48,552 nucleotides of DNA from Thermoplasmatales archaeon (GCA_030672305.1 DAOVGR010000022.1:1-48552), one strand, 5' to 3'. Numbered from the stretch's first letter, positions 8,005-14,679 are shown. Program-made: numbers and translations. Notes: generated from the sequence alone by a model not told the origin.

Positions 8005-8481
8005 ATGAAAAAAATCTTGATGTTATTCCTATGTGTTTTTATAGTAGCTTCTTGTACTAAATTTGAAATAACAAATGAAATAAAACCAAAAATTTATGTA
8101 ATTGGTGATTCAGTTGGTGTAGAATATATATTAGGTGATATTCTTGTTGCTGATGAATTAGAAGATCTTTCACATAAAATGTTACAATATTTTGAAGAAA
8201 ATAAAGATAATATTACTATGAGATTACACATATATTATAATACAGAAGTTAGTATGACAACTTACTTCACTTATTATATAGGAGGTATTAAGATTGCTGA
8301 AAATGAAAATGTTGTATCAGGTGATCTGCTAATAGCAAAAAAAGATTTAATTGATGGATTCGTAGTACTCAACGGTCATGTTTCAGATAAGGAAACATCA
8401 AAAAAAGAAATACCGAAAAAAATAGAGAAAATACAAAAAGAATCCACACCAGTTAAACGATCAGGAGATCGAAAATTATGA
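8005..8481 (+). CDS. Lipoprotein (second of a paralogous pair)
   Basis: 158 residues from the preferred ATG, which gives a standard signal (M-K-K-I-L-M-L, lipobox V-A-S-C) with AAGGA nine bases upstream. An in-frame ATG at 7978 after GAGGGG would add nine residues before the signal. The mature part repeats the P-K-x3-I-G-D-x2-G-V-E-Y-x-L-G-D segment of the preceding lipoprotein and ends in a similar Lys-rich tail, so the pair arose by tandem duplication. Function is unknown. Confidence 0.7.
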   Translation: MKKILMLFLCVFIVASCTKFEITNEIKPKIYVIGDSVGVEYILGDILVADELEDLSHKMLQYFEENKDNITMRLHIYYNTEVSMTTYFTYYIGGIKIAENENVVSGDLLIAKKDLIDGFVVLNGHVSDKETSKKEIPKKIEKIQKESTPVKRSGDRKL

Positions 8482-8587
8482 TTAATATTGAAAATTGGAG
8501 AGAAGAAAGAAGTTACTAATAAAGGTATTAATAACAAAATAAAAAGTTAGAACAATTATAATAAATGAAAAGGAGAATTAGTTGTAG

Positions 8588-9706
8588 ATGGCTGAACTGA
8601 AAGTTGAAGTGTGTAAAATCGATGCTATTAAAGACCATCCAAATGCAGACAAATTAGAACTTGCATATATCGGGGGAGAAAATGGGTGGCAATCATGTGT
8701 ACAAATTGGAATACATAAAGTCGGTGATAAAGTAGTTTATATTCCAGTTGATTCAATTCTCCCCATGGATGTTGAAAAAATCTTGTTTGGAGAAGATTCT
8801 AAAATAACTCTAAAAAAATCACGTGTTCGTTCTATTAAAATCAGGGGAGCTATGTCGCAAGGAATGTTTGTTTCATTAGAAAATTTAGGACTAGCTCCCA
8901 ATACAAAAGTAGGAACTGATGTAGCAAAAAAATTAGGAATAGAAAAATATACACCTCCTGCAAAAGGGCAACCTTCTCAAATGCAAGCAGTAAAACATCG
9001 TCATAAAAATCCTAACTTTAGAAAATACACTGATATTAATCATTTTAAATATTATTCAAATGCGTTAGATGATCTAGAAATAGTAGTTACTGAAAAAATA
9101 CATGGAACAAATTTTCGATCTGGATATGTCAAGTTTAATGCTTATAATATATGGAATAAATTCCTTAATTTTATTGGTAAATATTTTAATAAATATCAAT
9201 ATGAATTTGTATATGGAAGTCATAATGTTCAATTAACAAAAAAAGGAAAGAAAAATAAAACCTTTTATGGAAAAAATGTCTATTATAAAATAGCTGAACA
9301 ATATGACTTAAAAAATATACTTAAAAATGGTGAAGTAATTTATGCTGAAATTTATGGTTCTGGAATTCAAAAAGGTTATACTTATGGTTGTAAAAACAAT
9401 GAACATAAAATGGCTGTTATGGATGTAATGATTGATGGTAAATATCTTGATTATCTTGATGCTGAAAGATTTTGTAATAATAGAGGTTTACCCATTGTAC
9501 CGGAATTATATTTTGGTAAATATGATTATGAAATTGTAAATAAATTAGCAAACTCCGATCATTCCTTTTTAGATCCAAAGACAAAACCGATAGAAGGAAT
9601 AGTTGTAAAACCCGTTATCGACACTAAAGGATATATGGGAAGAATGATATTCAAATGGATCGGTGATAAATATTGGTTAAATAAAGGAAACACTGATTGG
9701 AAATAA
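8588..9706 (+). CDS. RNA ligase, Rnl5 (Deinococcus DraRnl-like) family
   Basis: 372 residues. The N-terminal module (about 1-110) resembles the OB-type domain of tRNA-binding proteins (D-H-P-N-A-D-K-L near residue 16). The C-terminal nucleotidyltransferase has motif I K-I-H-G-T-N with Lys170, motif III Y-A-E-I-Y-G around 252-257, motif IV E-G-I-V-V-K at 336-341 and motif V F-K-W around 355. An N-terminal OB module with a K-x-H-G-x-N ligase core is the arrangement of the Rnl5 family, which seals 3'-OH/5'-PO4 RNA ends. A likely role is repair of host tRNAs or rRNA cut by defence nucleases. The AAAAGGAG site is 12 bp from the ATG, slightly long. Confidence 0.85.
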   Translation: MAELKVEVCKIDAIKDHPNADKLELAYIGGENGWQSCVQIGIHKVGDKVVYIPVDSILPMDVEKILFGEDSKITLKKSRVRSIKIRGAMSQGMFVSLENLGLAPNTKVGTDVAKKLGIEKYTPPAKGQPSQMQAVKHRHKNPNFRKYTDINHFKYYSNALDDLEIVVTEKIHGTNFRSGYVKFNAYNIWNKFLNFIGKYFNKYQYEFVYGSHNVQLTKKGKKNKTFYGKNVYYKIAEQYDLKNILKNGEVIYAEIYGSGIQKGYTYGCKNNEHKMAVMDVMIDGKYLDYLDAERFCNNRGLPIVPELYFGKYDYEIVNKLANSDHSFLDPKTKPIEGIVVKPVIDTKGYMGRMIFKWIGDKYWLNKGNTDWK

Positions 9707-9718
9707 AAGGAGTATGAT

Positions 9719-9946
9719 ATGAAACTTAAAGTCTATCCAGTAACTGAGGAACATAGATCCCAATATTTTACATTAAGAGAAGCAAATAACAGAATTGAAT
9801 TAGTAGCTGTTGCTGATAATGGATGTGTTTTATTAGGAGGTTGTATTTTAGAATTTTCTTGCAAAGGCATCCGTTTATTTTCTGATGTAAGTGATAAATT
9901 AGGTCTTCCACTGGATTCTAAAAACTGTGTTATTATAAAAAAATAG
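9719..9946 (+). CDS. Hypothetical protein
   Basis: 75 residues, with AAAGGAG upstream. Predicted to be mainly beta strand, with three Cys and no membrane segment. I do not recognise a family. It follows the RNA ligase after 12 bp and ends at a TAG that overlaps the ribosome site of the next gene. Confidence 0.6.
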   Translation: MKLKVYPVTEEHRSQYFTLREANNRIELVAVADNGCVLLGGCILEFSCKGIRLFSDVSDKLGLPLDSKNCVIIKK

Positions 9947-9959
9947 AAAGGAGAATTAA

Positions 9960-10331
9960 ATGCACAAACAGTTGTATTTTGTGTTTGGTATTTTGATAGG
10001 CGTTTTATTAATGATCGCATTATCAATCCAAACAGCAGAAGCAAAAGATTATAAATTTATACCAGCAAACACTGCTCATATAATGAATACTGTTAAAGAA
10101 CTTAAATATAATCCTCAATTAAAAATTGAAATTTTTGGTTATGTTGAAACACTAACTAAAGAAAATGATACTAAACTAATAGAAGATGTATTAAAGGTTC
10201 AAGAGTGTTATTTAGATGCTGGTATAGAAGATAATAGAATTACAATCGGTCTTGGTAATAAAGGCGGGATAGTGGAAGAAAAATTTAAATTTAAAAAAGA
10301 TGGAGTATATATCAAATTATTTCGTAACTAA
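9960..10331 (+). CDS. Secreted protein with divergent OmpA-like domain
   Basis: 123 residues. A signal peptide ends at A-E-A (about 26-28). The remainder follows the layout of the OmpA C-terminal peptidoglycan-binding fold: L-x2-N-P-Q-L-x-I-E-I-x-G-Y, a central helix, then L-D-A-G-I-E-x2-R-I-x2-G-L-G. The family binds diaminopimelate in peptidoglycan; the usual Asp and Arg ligand positions are not clearly conserved here, so binding is uncertain. It would act in the periplasm. It is the last gene of its transcription unit. Confidence 0.55.
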   Translation: MHKQLYFVFGILIGVLLMIALSIQTAEAKDYKFIPANTAHIMNTVKELKYNPQLKIEIFGYVETLTKENDTKLIEDVLKVQECYLDAGIEDNRITIGLGNKGGIVEEKFKFKKDGVYIKLFRN

Positions 10332-10370
10332 GGAAATGTTACAGAAAAAGGTAATTGTAAAAGAATAAAA

Positions 10371-10407
10371 AAGATGAGGTAGAATTTTAAAACCTCATCT
10401 TTTTTTT
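10371..10407 (+). terminator. Intrinsic terminator
   Basis: A 10-bp stem, AAGATGAGGT paired with ACCTCATCTT, has an 11-base loop and is followed by a run of T. It ends the operon upstream and leads directly into the promoter-like element. Confidence 0.85.
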
Positions 10408-10450
10408 GTTCTATTATATAATTTTTTACTATATATATTAATAGGTGATA
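10402..10450 (+). promoter_or_regulatory. Recurrent promoter-like element, copy 1
   Basis: TTTTGTTC is followed 20 bases later by ACTATATATATTAATA. The stretch 10401-10442 is almost identical to 11301-11342 (one difference). It lies between a terminator and the GTG-started gene at 10491. The sequence resembles neither a good sigma70 consensus nor the T4 late box, so recognition by a phage-modified polymerase is possible. Confidence 0.65.
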
Positions 10451-10490
10451 TAAGGTAAATTTATTAATTTAATTATAGGAGGATATTAAA

Positions 10491-10754
10491 GTGGAAGTAT
10501 TATTTAAATTTGTTATAATGTGTTTCAGTTTATCTTTGGTTCTAATTGCATTTGCTGGAGGTGCTTTATTTATTAAATATATTAATAAGTTAGATTCAAC
10601 ATCATCAACTATAGTATATACAGGAATTATTATATTAGCTATAGTTTCTACTACCTCTAACTTATCATATATGGGAGTTCCATTTGCAGTAATATGCGGT
10701 GTAATAATTATGTCTATTGGTTATGGTTGTCAAATTGTTAAACTACTTTTATAG
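10491..10754 (+). CDS. Three-helix membrane protein, paralogue of the one at 2536
   Basis: 87 residues starting at GTG, with AGGAGG eight bases upstream deciding the start. There are three hydrophobic segments. The stretch from I-N-K-L-D-S-T through T-I-V-Y-T-G and N-L-S-Y-M-G-V-P-F parallels the protein at 2536. The next gene encodes a truncated SPFH-like protein, so this two-gene unit looks like a small duplicate of the 2536-5902 gene set. Function is unknown. Confidence 0.7.
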   Translation: MEVLFKFVIMCFSLSLVLIAFAGGALFIKYINKLDSTSSTIVYTGIIILAIVSTTSNLSYMGVPFAVICGVIIMSIGYGCQIVKLLL

Positions 10755-10766
10755 GAGGATAATATT

Positions 10767-11258
10767 ATGGAAATAGATATGTCATTAGTATTTGCATTTA
10801 TAGGTTTCGTAATCGCAGGAAGTATAGTAATTGTTAACCTAGTTAAAGATAAAGATGAAAAAGAAATAATAAATCAACCAATAAATAAAAAAGGTACGCG
10901 GGTTGTGGTAGTTTTTCTATTCTGTGTTCTATCTTTCTTTATCTACATGTTTATGTCAGCAGAAGAAGGTATCGATAACATAACTATTTTACAACCTGGT
11001 CACCATTTTGTTACTAGACCTCCATTTATTGTAAAGGTTGATCATGATGAAGTTGCCATGCTAACAAAATATATATGGTATTATGATATAATATATCATA
11101 AAGTTACTGTAATTCCAAAAGAGCATGTTGGTTTTATAAGGTCTAAAAAGGGTAGTATTAAAGATTTTCTAAGACCAGGAATATACAGAATTAATCAGGA
11201 TAAATATGAAGTGGAAATATTTAAAATGGATCCTCAGACATTCAAATTTGGAGAATAA
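10767..11258 (+). CDS. Short SPFH-like membrane protein (N-terminal part only)
   Basis: 163 residues. Two membrane helices (about 5-25 and 45-65) are followed by L-x-P-G-H-H-F, a strand-rich stretch and R-P-G-I-Y-R-I, which correspond to the N-terminal SPFH turns of the 610-residue protein at 4070. The coiled coil and C-terminus are absent. The gene ends cleanly at TAA before a terminator, so it may be a functional short form, for example a subunit that modulates the SPFH assembly, rather than debris. An AGGAGG site precedes the ATG. Confidence 0.6.
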   Translation: MEIDMSLVFAFIGFVIAGSIVIVNLVKDKDEKEIINQPINKKGTRVVVVFLFCVLSFFIYMFMSAEEGIDNITILQPGHHFVTRPPFIVKVDHDEVAMLTKYIWYYDIIYHKVTVIPKEHVGFIRSKKGSIKDFLRPGIYRINQDKYEVEIFKMDPQTFKFGE

Positions 11259-11260
11259 AA

Positions 11261-11307
11261 AATATGGGATGAGACCTTAAAAAGTTTCATTCCATATTAA
11301 TTTTTTT
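11261..11307 (+). terminator. Intrinsic terminator
   Basis: AATATGGGATGA pairs with TCATTCCATATT (12 bp including one G-T pair), followed by AA and a run of T. It ends the two-gene unit at 10491-11258. Confidence 0.8.
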
Positions 11308-11350
11308 GTTCTATTATATAATCTTTTACTATATATATTAATAAGTGTTA
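11302..11350 (+). promoter_or_regulatory. Recurrent promoter-like element, copy 2
   Basis: TTTTGTTC is followed by ACTATATATATTAATA at the same 20-base spacing as copy 1. It directly follows a terminator and precedes the structured leader at 11355, which it would transcribe. Confidence 0.65.
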
Positions 11351-11354
11351 TAGG

Positions 11355-11482
11355 GTATTGGCGATTACCCTTCTCTACGAGATAAGCGTTTTAAGGGACG
11401 CGCCGAATACTTACTCCTGCATGTACGTTGTCGCCATTAGCATAAAAGTAGCAAAGGTAGAAGTTATAAACCTTGGTTTGCT
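11355..11482 (+). ncRNA. Structured leader or small RNA
   Basis: This unusually G+C-rich stretch for the region has nested helices. GTATTGGCG (11355-11363) pairs with CGCCGAATAC (11401-11410, one bulge), enclosing CCCTT/AAGGG (11368-11372/11393-11397) and a CTC-TAC-GAG hairpin. A second element pairs AGCAAA (11450-11455) with TTTGCT (11477-11482), enclosing AGGT/ACCT. The stretch starts a few bases after promoter copy 2 and ends about 50 bases before the ribosome site of the gene at 11535. A frame runs through it but has no credible start. It could be a cis-regulatory leader or a free small RNA; no known class is recognised. Confidence 0.5.
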
Positions 11483-11534
11483 CTTACGGTGCAAGGAGTT
11501 TGTATTTCGGTATCTTTATAGAAAGGGGAACATT

Positions 11535-11720
11535 ATGAAGATTAAATATATATGTAAAGAATGTGGTAAAAAGTTTCCTGAATCAGATAGTATAGAGTTG
11601 GATGTAGGTAGACATATCAATAAACATGTTGAAAGGAGATACTGTCCGCCCAGTAGAGCTAAAAAACTTCTACAAAGATACGGAAATAATCTTCACAAAA
11701 TGATTGTGAAACAATATTAA
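11535..11720 (+). CDS. Small zinc-finger protein
   Basis: 61 residues. AAAGGGGAAC seven bases upstream fixes the start; a longer reading would run into the structured leader. C-K-E-C-G-K-K-F followed by H-I-N-K-H is a C2H2-type finger (C-x2-C ... H-x3-H), and the tail is basic (R-A-K-K, R-Y-G-N-N, K-Q-Y). It is probably a DNA- or RNA-binding regulator. Confidence 0.6.
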   Translation: MKIKYICKECGKKFPESDSIELDVGRHINKHVERRYCPPSRAKKLLQRYGNNLHKMIVKQY

Positions 11721-11747
11721 CTAATCATGAACATCTTAAATCGAAGC

Positions 11748-11906
11748 GTGAGCAGGGGTCGATCGTGTCTATGGGGATTTTTTGGAAGAGATATTCTGAA
11801 AGCCTATCTAGATGGATTTATCTCCGCCCCTGCTCACTGCTTTTCTTATGGACATGAGTGGGTATCTGTTAGACCTCAAGACAGATTAAGTTCTGCCCTT
11901 ACTCAT
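11748..11906 (+). other. Two tandem long-stem hairpins
   Basis: GTGAGCAGGGG (11748-11758) pairs perfectly with CCCCTGCTCAC (11827-11837) over a 68-base loop. Next, ATGAGT (11854-11859) pairs with ACTCAT (11901-11906), with GGG/CCC continuing inward after a small bulge. Both 3' arms continue into near-identical tails (TGCTTTTCTTATGG and TACTTTTCTTATAA), so the unit is tandemly repeated. The second tail runs into the ribosome site of the gene at 11940. An RNA-level function is likely: processing, translational control or a small RNA. Confidence 0.55.
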
Positions 11907-11939
11907 TACTTTTCTTATAAAATTAAAAAGGGGACTATT

Positions 11940-12083
11940 ATGAGTTTTAAAACAAATGATCCAATTAAAGAAGCAATGGATGAAGTATTAGCCAGAATCA
12001 AAAAAGAGAAAGAAGAGTCTGATCATCTTGATAGTAATATAGATTGGGAATCTTTCTTTGGGTTAAATGATAACGTAACTTAG
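11940..12083 (+). CDS. Small acidic helical protein
   Basis: 47 residues. AAAAAGGGG upstream selects this ATG. The product is a charged helix (E-A-M-D-E-V-L, K-K-E-K-E-E-S) ending N-D-N-V-T. After the TAG the frame stays open for 11 more acidic codons to a TAA at about 12118, so the protein may once have been longer or the TAG may be leaky. Function is unknown. Confidence 0.5.
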   Translation: MSFKTNDPIKEAMDEVLARIKKEKEESDHLDSNIDWESFFGLNDNVT

Positions 12084-12143
12084 GAAGAAATTGATCAAGT
12101 ATGTGAAGATCAATTATAATAGATTTATAGGAGGAATATTATT

Positions 12144-12344
12144 ATGGATTTGTTAGGAATTGCTTTAATAATCATTACAGTTGTGGGATCTGTTCATATT
12201 GTATATGAACGAGGAAAGCAGGCAGGTATATCAGAAGGTCGTCAACAGATTTTACGAGAAAATCTCAAAAAAGCAGAATTACAAAGGATAAATTTTGATG
12301 ATGAGTTAGAAACTGTTATGACAAAAATAAGTAATTATGCATAG
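12144..12344 (+). CDS. Small single-pass membrane protein
   Basis: 66 residues, with AGGAGG upstream. A hydrophobic N-terminal segment (about 3-20) is followed by a charged helical tail (R-G-K-Q-A, E-N-L-K-K-A-E-L), an arrangement common in phage accessory proteins such as spanin-like or anti-receptor peptides. There is no lipobox and no recognised family. A terminator follows directly. Confidence 0.6.
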   Translation: MDLLGIALIIITVVGSVHIVYERGKQAGISEGRQQILRENLKKAELQRINFDDELETVMTKISNYA

Positions 12345-12350
12345 TACAAA

Positions 12351-12389
12351 AATGAGCAGGGATTTATCTTACATCCTGCTCATTTTTTT
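12351..12389 (+). terminator. Intrinsic terminator
   Basis: AATGAGCAGG pairs with CCTGCTCATT, with a 14-base loop and a T-run. The stem resembles the long hairpin arm at 11748-11758 (both contain TGAGCAGG). Confidence 0.85.
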
Positions 12390-12411
12390 ATAAGGATCGG
12401 AAGGAGAAGAA

Positions 12412-12816
12412 ATGAAAATAATTAAAGATGGAATAACAAGTACAGCAGCTGAAGGTCGAATAAGTTTACAGATACCACAAACTAATGTTAGTTTTAGAGG
12501 AATGGTATATGAAACCGAAGAAATTCCTGATGAATGGGTTATAAAGCTCCATAATCGTAGGTATCCAACAACTGGAAACGAGACAGGTTATCTATTTCTA
12601 ACAGAAGCTGGATGGAAAGCTAATAAAGATAAAATCAGAGAAGCCTTTGCAACTGCTAAATTTAAACGAGGATCTTGGAATGAATTTGAACAACATGTTT
12701 TAGACCATTTTAAAAGGGTTGAGAAAAGTACTCGTAGAAGGGTTTCTTTTCTATTAAAGAAGGTTGGGGCTTTACAAGACACTTTATTTCTTGAGGAAAG
12801 GGAATGGATGCTTTAA
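12412..12816 (+). CDS. Hypothetical protein
   Basis: 134 residues, preceded by GGAAGGAGAAG. The N-terminal half is probably beta-rich and the C-terminal half a basic helix (K-R-G-S-W, K-R-V-E-K-S-T-R-R-R). No Cys clusters or membrane segments. The family is not recognised. The next gene's ribosome site overlaps the stop codon. Confidence 0.6.
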   Translation: MKIIKDGITSTAAEGRISLQIPQTNVSFRGMVYETEEIPDEWVIKLHNRRYPTTGNETGYLFLTEAGWKANKDKIREAFATAKFKRGSWNEFEQHVLDHFKRVEKSTRRRVSFLLKKVGALQDTLFLEEREWML

Positions 12817-12830
12817 AGGAGGGATATCTA

Positions 12831-13130
12831 ATGATTTATGTATGGCAAGAAAAAGATGTAAGATGTGGTATATTTGTATGTCGTAAACCAAACTATGGCG
12901 AAAGTTTTGTACCATCCGATTGGAATGCAAAATGGATGTATAAAATAGGATTTATTGGTGGAGCAAATAAAGGTTCTGTTTTAATTTCTATGTCTGATGG
13001 AATGGTAACAAAAAAACAAACCCCAAAAGAAATGGCAGAATATTTAACAGAGTCTAATATGATGCCAATGCCTCATAAATGGGTAATAAAAATGTTTGAA
13101 TATATGCGAGATTGGTATATGAAAGGGTAA
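12831..13130 (+). CDS. Hypothetical protein
   Basis: 99 residues. AAAGGAGGG lies 8-14 bases upstream of this ATG, which is preferred over an in-frame ATG 27 bp earlier inside the preceding gene. The protein is rich in Trp and Met, and ends in a helix M-F-E-Y-M-R-D-W-Y. The DNA of this end is duplicated in degraded form at 13830-13892. The family is not recognised. Confidence 0.6.
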   Translation: MIYVWQEKDVRCGIFVCRKPNYGESFVPSDWNAKWMYKIGFIGGANKGSVLISMSDGMVTKKQTPKEMAEYLTESNMMPMPHKWVIKMFEYMRDWYMKG

Positions 13131-13148
13131 AAGAAAAGGAGACTTAAT

Positions 13149-13304
13149 ATGTTAAAAGAAGAATTAATTGAAAAACTTAATAAGTCAAAAGAAGCTGATA
13201 CCTTGTATAAAATGGCTGAAAATCCCAGGAAGGTTTCAGAGAATGAAATAGAAAATGCAGTTAACGATCTTATTAACGAAAGTTTAAAGGTGGAGGATAT
13301 ATGA
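13149..13304 (+). CDS. Small charged helical protein
   Basis: 51 residues from an ATG preceded by AAAAGGAGA. It is almost entirely helix-forming and rich in Glu, Lys, Asn and Leu, possibly a short coiled coil. The stop overlaps the next ATG (ATGA), giving coupled translation with the Cys-containing protein at 13301. Function is unknown. Confidence 0.55.
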   Translation: MLKEELIEKLNKSKEADTLYKMAENPRKVSENEIENAVNDLINESLKVEDI

Positions 13305-13591
13305 TTCCGTGTAAGGATTGTATAGCTTTTGCAGTGTGTAATTCACATGATGATAAAATAACATGTTCAATTCTTTATAAATATTTTATTGAGGGTGGAT
13401 TTAATATTATACAAAAAGATGGAGGTTCTTACTATAAATCAGACCGATTACAAGAGATTCCAAAATTTTTTAAAAGGAAACTTGGTAGTTGGTATACTAG
13501 TAGTAATGAAAAATTTTCTTTTGATAATGATCCACAGACTATAACTTTTAAGTGGGATAAGTTGAAGAATGGAGAATTTATGAAACTATGA
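13301..13591 (+). CDS. Cys-containing protein of the MIPCKDC pair
   Basis: 96 residues. The N-terminal 33 residues (C-K-D-C near the start, later C-N-S-H-D-D-K-I-T-C) are nearly identical to the protein at 15200, also at the DNA level. The C-terminal halves diverge, though both keep an F-x-R-K-x-x-S-W-Y segment. The four cysteines may bind a metal. GGAGG in the preceding gene serves as ribosome site. It overlaps the next gene by 4 bp. Function is unknown. Confidence 0.65.
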   Translation: MIPCKDCIAFAVCNSHDDKITCSILYKYFIEGGFNIIQKDGGSYYKSDRLQEIPKFFKRKLGSWYTSSNEKFSFDNDPQTITFKWDKLKNGEFMKL

Positions 13592-13812
13592 GTAAATTAA
13601 ATGACATAAGATGTAGAGGGTGTAAAAATTATGAGCATAGTGTATATCTTACACGTTGTGTATATTCTCCAAGTATAGATGTATATGGAAATAAATTAAC
13701 ATGTCCATGTTTAAATTGTATTGTAAAGATGGTATGTAGTGAAGCATGTGATGCTTTATATAGTTATTCCAGAAACTTTACCTTATCATCTAAAAGTCTA
13801 TTAAGGGAATAA
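13588..13812 (+). CDS. Cys-rich small protein (CPC-x2-C family)
   Basis: 74 residues with nine cysteines: C-R-G-C-K-N-Y near the start, then C-P-C-L-N-C-I-V-K-M-V-C-x3-C. The second cluster aligns with the partial protein at 1-177. It is translationally coupled to the gene upstream through a 4-bp overlap. Tight cysteine spacing suggests one or two metal sites. No family is recognised. Confidence 0.6.
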   Translation: MSKLNDIRCRGCKNYEHSVYLTRCVYSPSIDVYGNKLTCPCLNCIVKMVCSEACDALYSYSRNFTLSSKSLLRE

Positions 13813-13829
13813 ATGTAGTTAAAAAGGAA

Positions 13830-13892
13830 ATGGATACCGATGCCTCAATAAAAATGTTTGAATATATGTGAGATTGGTATATGAGAGGATAA
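13830..13892 (+). pseudogene. Degraded copy of the 3' end of the gene at 12831
   Basis: The stretch reads K-M-F-E-Y-M, stop, D-W-Y-M-R-G and closely matches the C-terminal codons of the gene at 12831 (K-M-F-E-Y-M-R-D-W-Y-M-K-G), including an upstream GATGCCTCA-type match. A CGA-to-TGA change interrupts it, and the middle is deleted. It marks an old duplication in this gene cluster. Confidence 0.6.
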
Positions 13893-13896
13893 TAAT

Positions 13897-14091
13897 ATGG
13901 AAAAGAAAATACTTTTCAGACTTGATATAATGAAAATAGATATTGGTAATCAACGAAATAAGTGGGAAGATCTAAAGAAGGAAATCAACAATTTAAATCC
14001 TAATGATAATGTTGGAAGTGGAGCAGTCGACAGAGCTTTTGTTGATTTAATATCTGCTATAGACTATTCAACGTTTCTTATAAAAGGGTAA
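13897..14091 (+). CDS. Hypothetical small protein
   Basis: 64 residues, mostly helical and charged, with AGAGGA upstream. No cysteines or membrane segments, and no family recognised. Downstream, AAAGGAGAA leads into the winged-helix gene, with which it is probably co-transcribed. Confidence 0.5.
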   Translation: MEKKILFRLDIMKIDIGNQRNKWEDLKKEINNLNPNDNVGSGAVDRAFVDLISAIDYSTFLIKG

Positions 14092-14106
14092 AGGAGAATA
14101 GTTAAA

Positions 14107-14628
14107 ATGAATCCAGCAAAAAAACGTATCTTTAAATATCTTCAAAGAAGAGGACGAAGATCAAATACACTTAATTATACTATAGTTCCTCCATCTAGAT
14201 TATTTAAAAGTATTCCTGAAGAAATACTTAATCTTCTTGATGTAGCTAAAACTCATCTTAGTGCAAAAGAGATTGCCGACTATATGGGATTTAATGTTAA
14301 GAGTGTATCTAAAAGTTTAACCAAGATGGTTAAGAGTGAAATAACCCATCAGTATATAAAGAAATTCAGATCAGGAAAAACAAATTATTTTAGATTTATC
14401 TGCCCATTACCACATGATATGGATATTTCTAGTTTATGGAAAGTTATCAGAAATGATAAAAGAGATAAAACTCAAATTGAAAATACATCTATTACAGTCC
14501 AAAGAACTCCATTCGAAGGAAGTTTGTTATATGAACAATGCTTTTTGGTATCAATTATTATTAATAAGCATGGCTGTTTTGAAACTATTAATACACCATT
14601 ACCGATTGAAGTAAATGTAATGGATTAA
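14107..14628 (+). CDS. Winged-helix DNA-binding protein
   Basis: 173 residues. A basic N-terminus (K-K-R, Q-R-R-G-R-R) is followed by a winged helix-turn-helix at about 40-100: I-L-N-L-L-D-V, then L-S-A-K-E-I-A-D-Y-M-G-F and the recognition helix V-K-S-V-S-K-S-L-T-K-M, then a wing ending T-N-Y-F-R-F. This is the arrangement of MarR/TrmB-type regulators. The C-terminal third is not recognised. It may regulate this small-gene region; the target is unknown. Confidence 0.65.
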   Translation: MNPAKKRIFKYLQRRGRRSNTLNYTIVPPSRLFKSIPEEILNLLDVAKTHLSAKEIADYMGFNVKSVSKSLTKMVKSEITHQYIKKFRSGKTNYFRFICPLPHDMDISSLWKVIRNDKRDKTQIENTSITVQRTPFEGSLLYEQCFLVSIIINKHGCFETINTPLPIEVNVMD

Positions 14629-14644
14629 AGGAGATAACCTTTCA

Positions 14645-14665
14645 ATGGGATACATATTTGAATAG
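14645..14665 (+). CDS. Possible six-residue minigene (MGYIFE)
   Basis: ATG follows AAAGGAGATAACC at a slightly long spacing, and a TAG comes after six codons, just before the AGGAGG of the NADAR gene. It could be a leader peptide coupling translation, or chance. Confidence 0.2.
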   Translation: MGYIFE

Positions 14666-14679
14666 GAGGAGATTATAAT

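Noticed and set aside
11358-11534. N-terminal extension of the 61-residue zinc-finger protein through the structured leader
   Set aside because: The frame is open but would begin at a TTG without ribosome site, inside a strong helix; the ATG at 11535 has a good site.
12081-12083. General reassignment of TAG
   Set aside because: TAG ends several genes directly before ribosome sites or terminators (9944, 10752, 12342, 16772), which fits normal stop use.
14414-14614. Overlapping frame inside the winged-helix gene
   Set aside because: It lies fully inside a supported gene in another frame and has no ribosome site.
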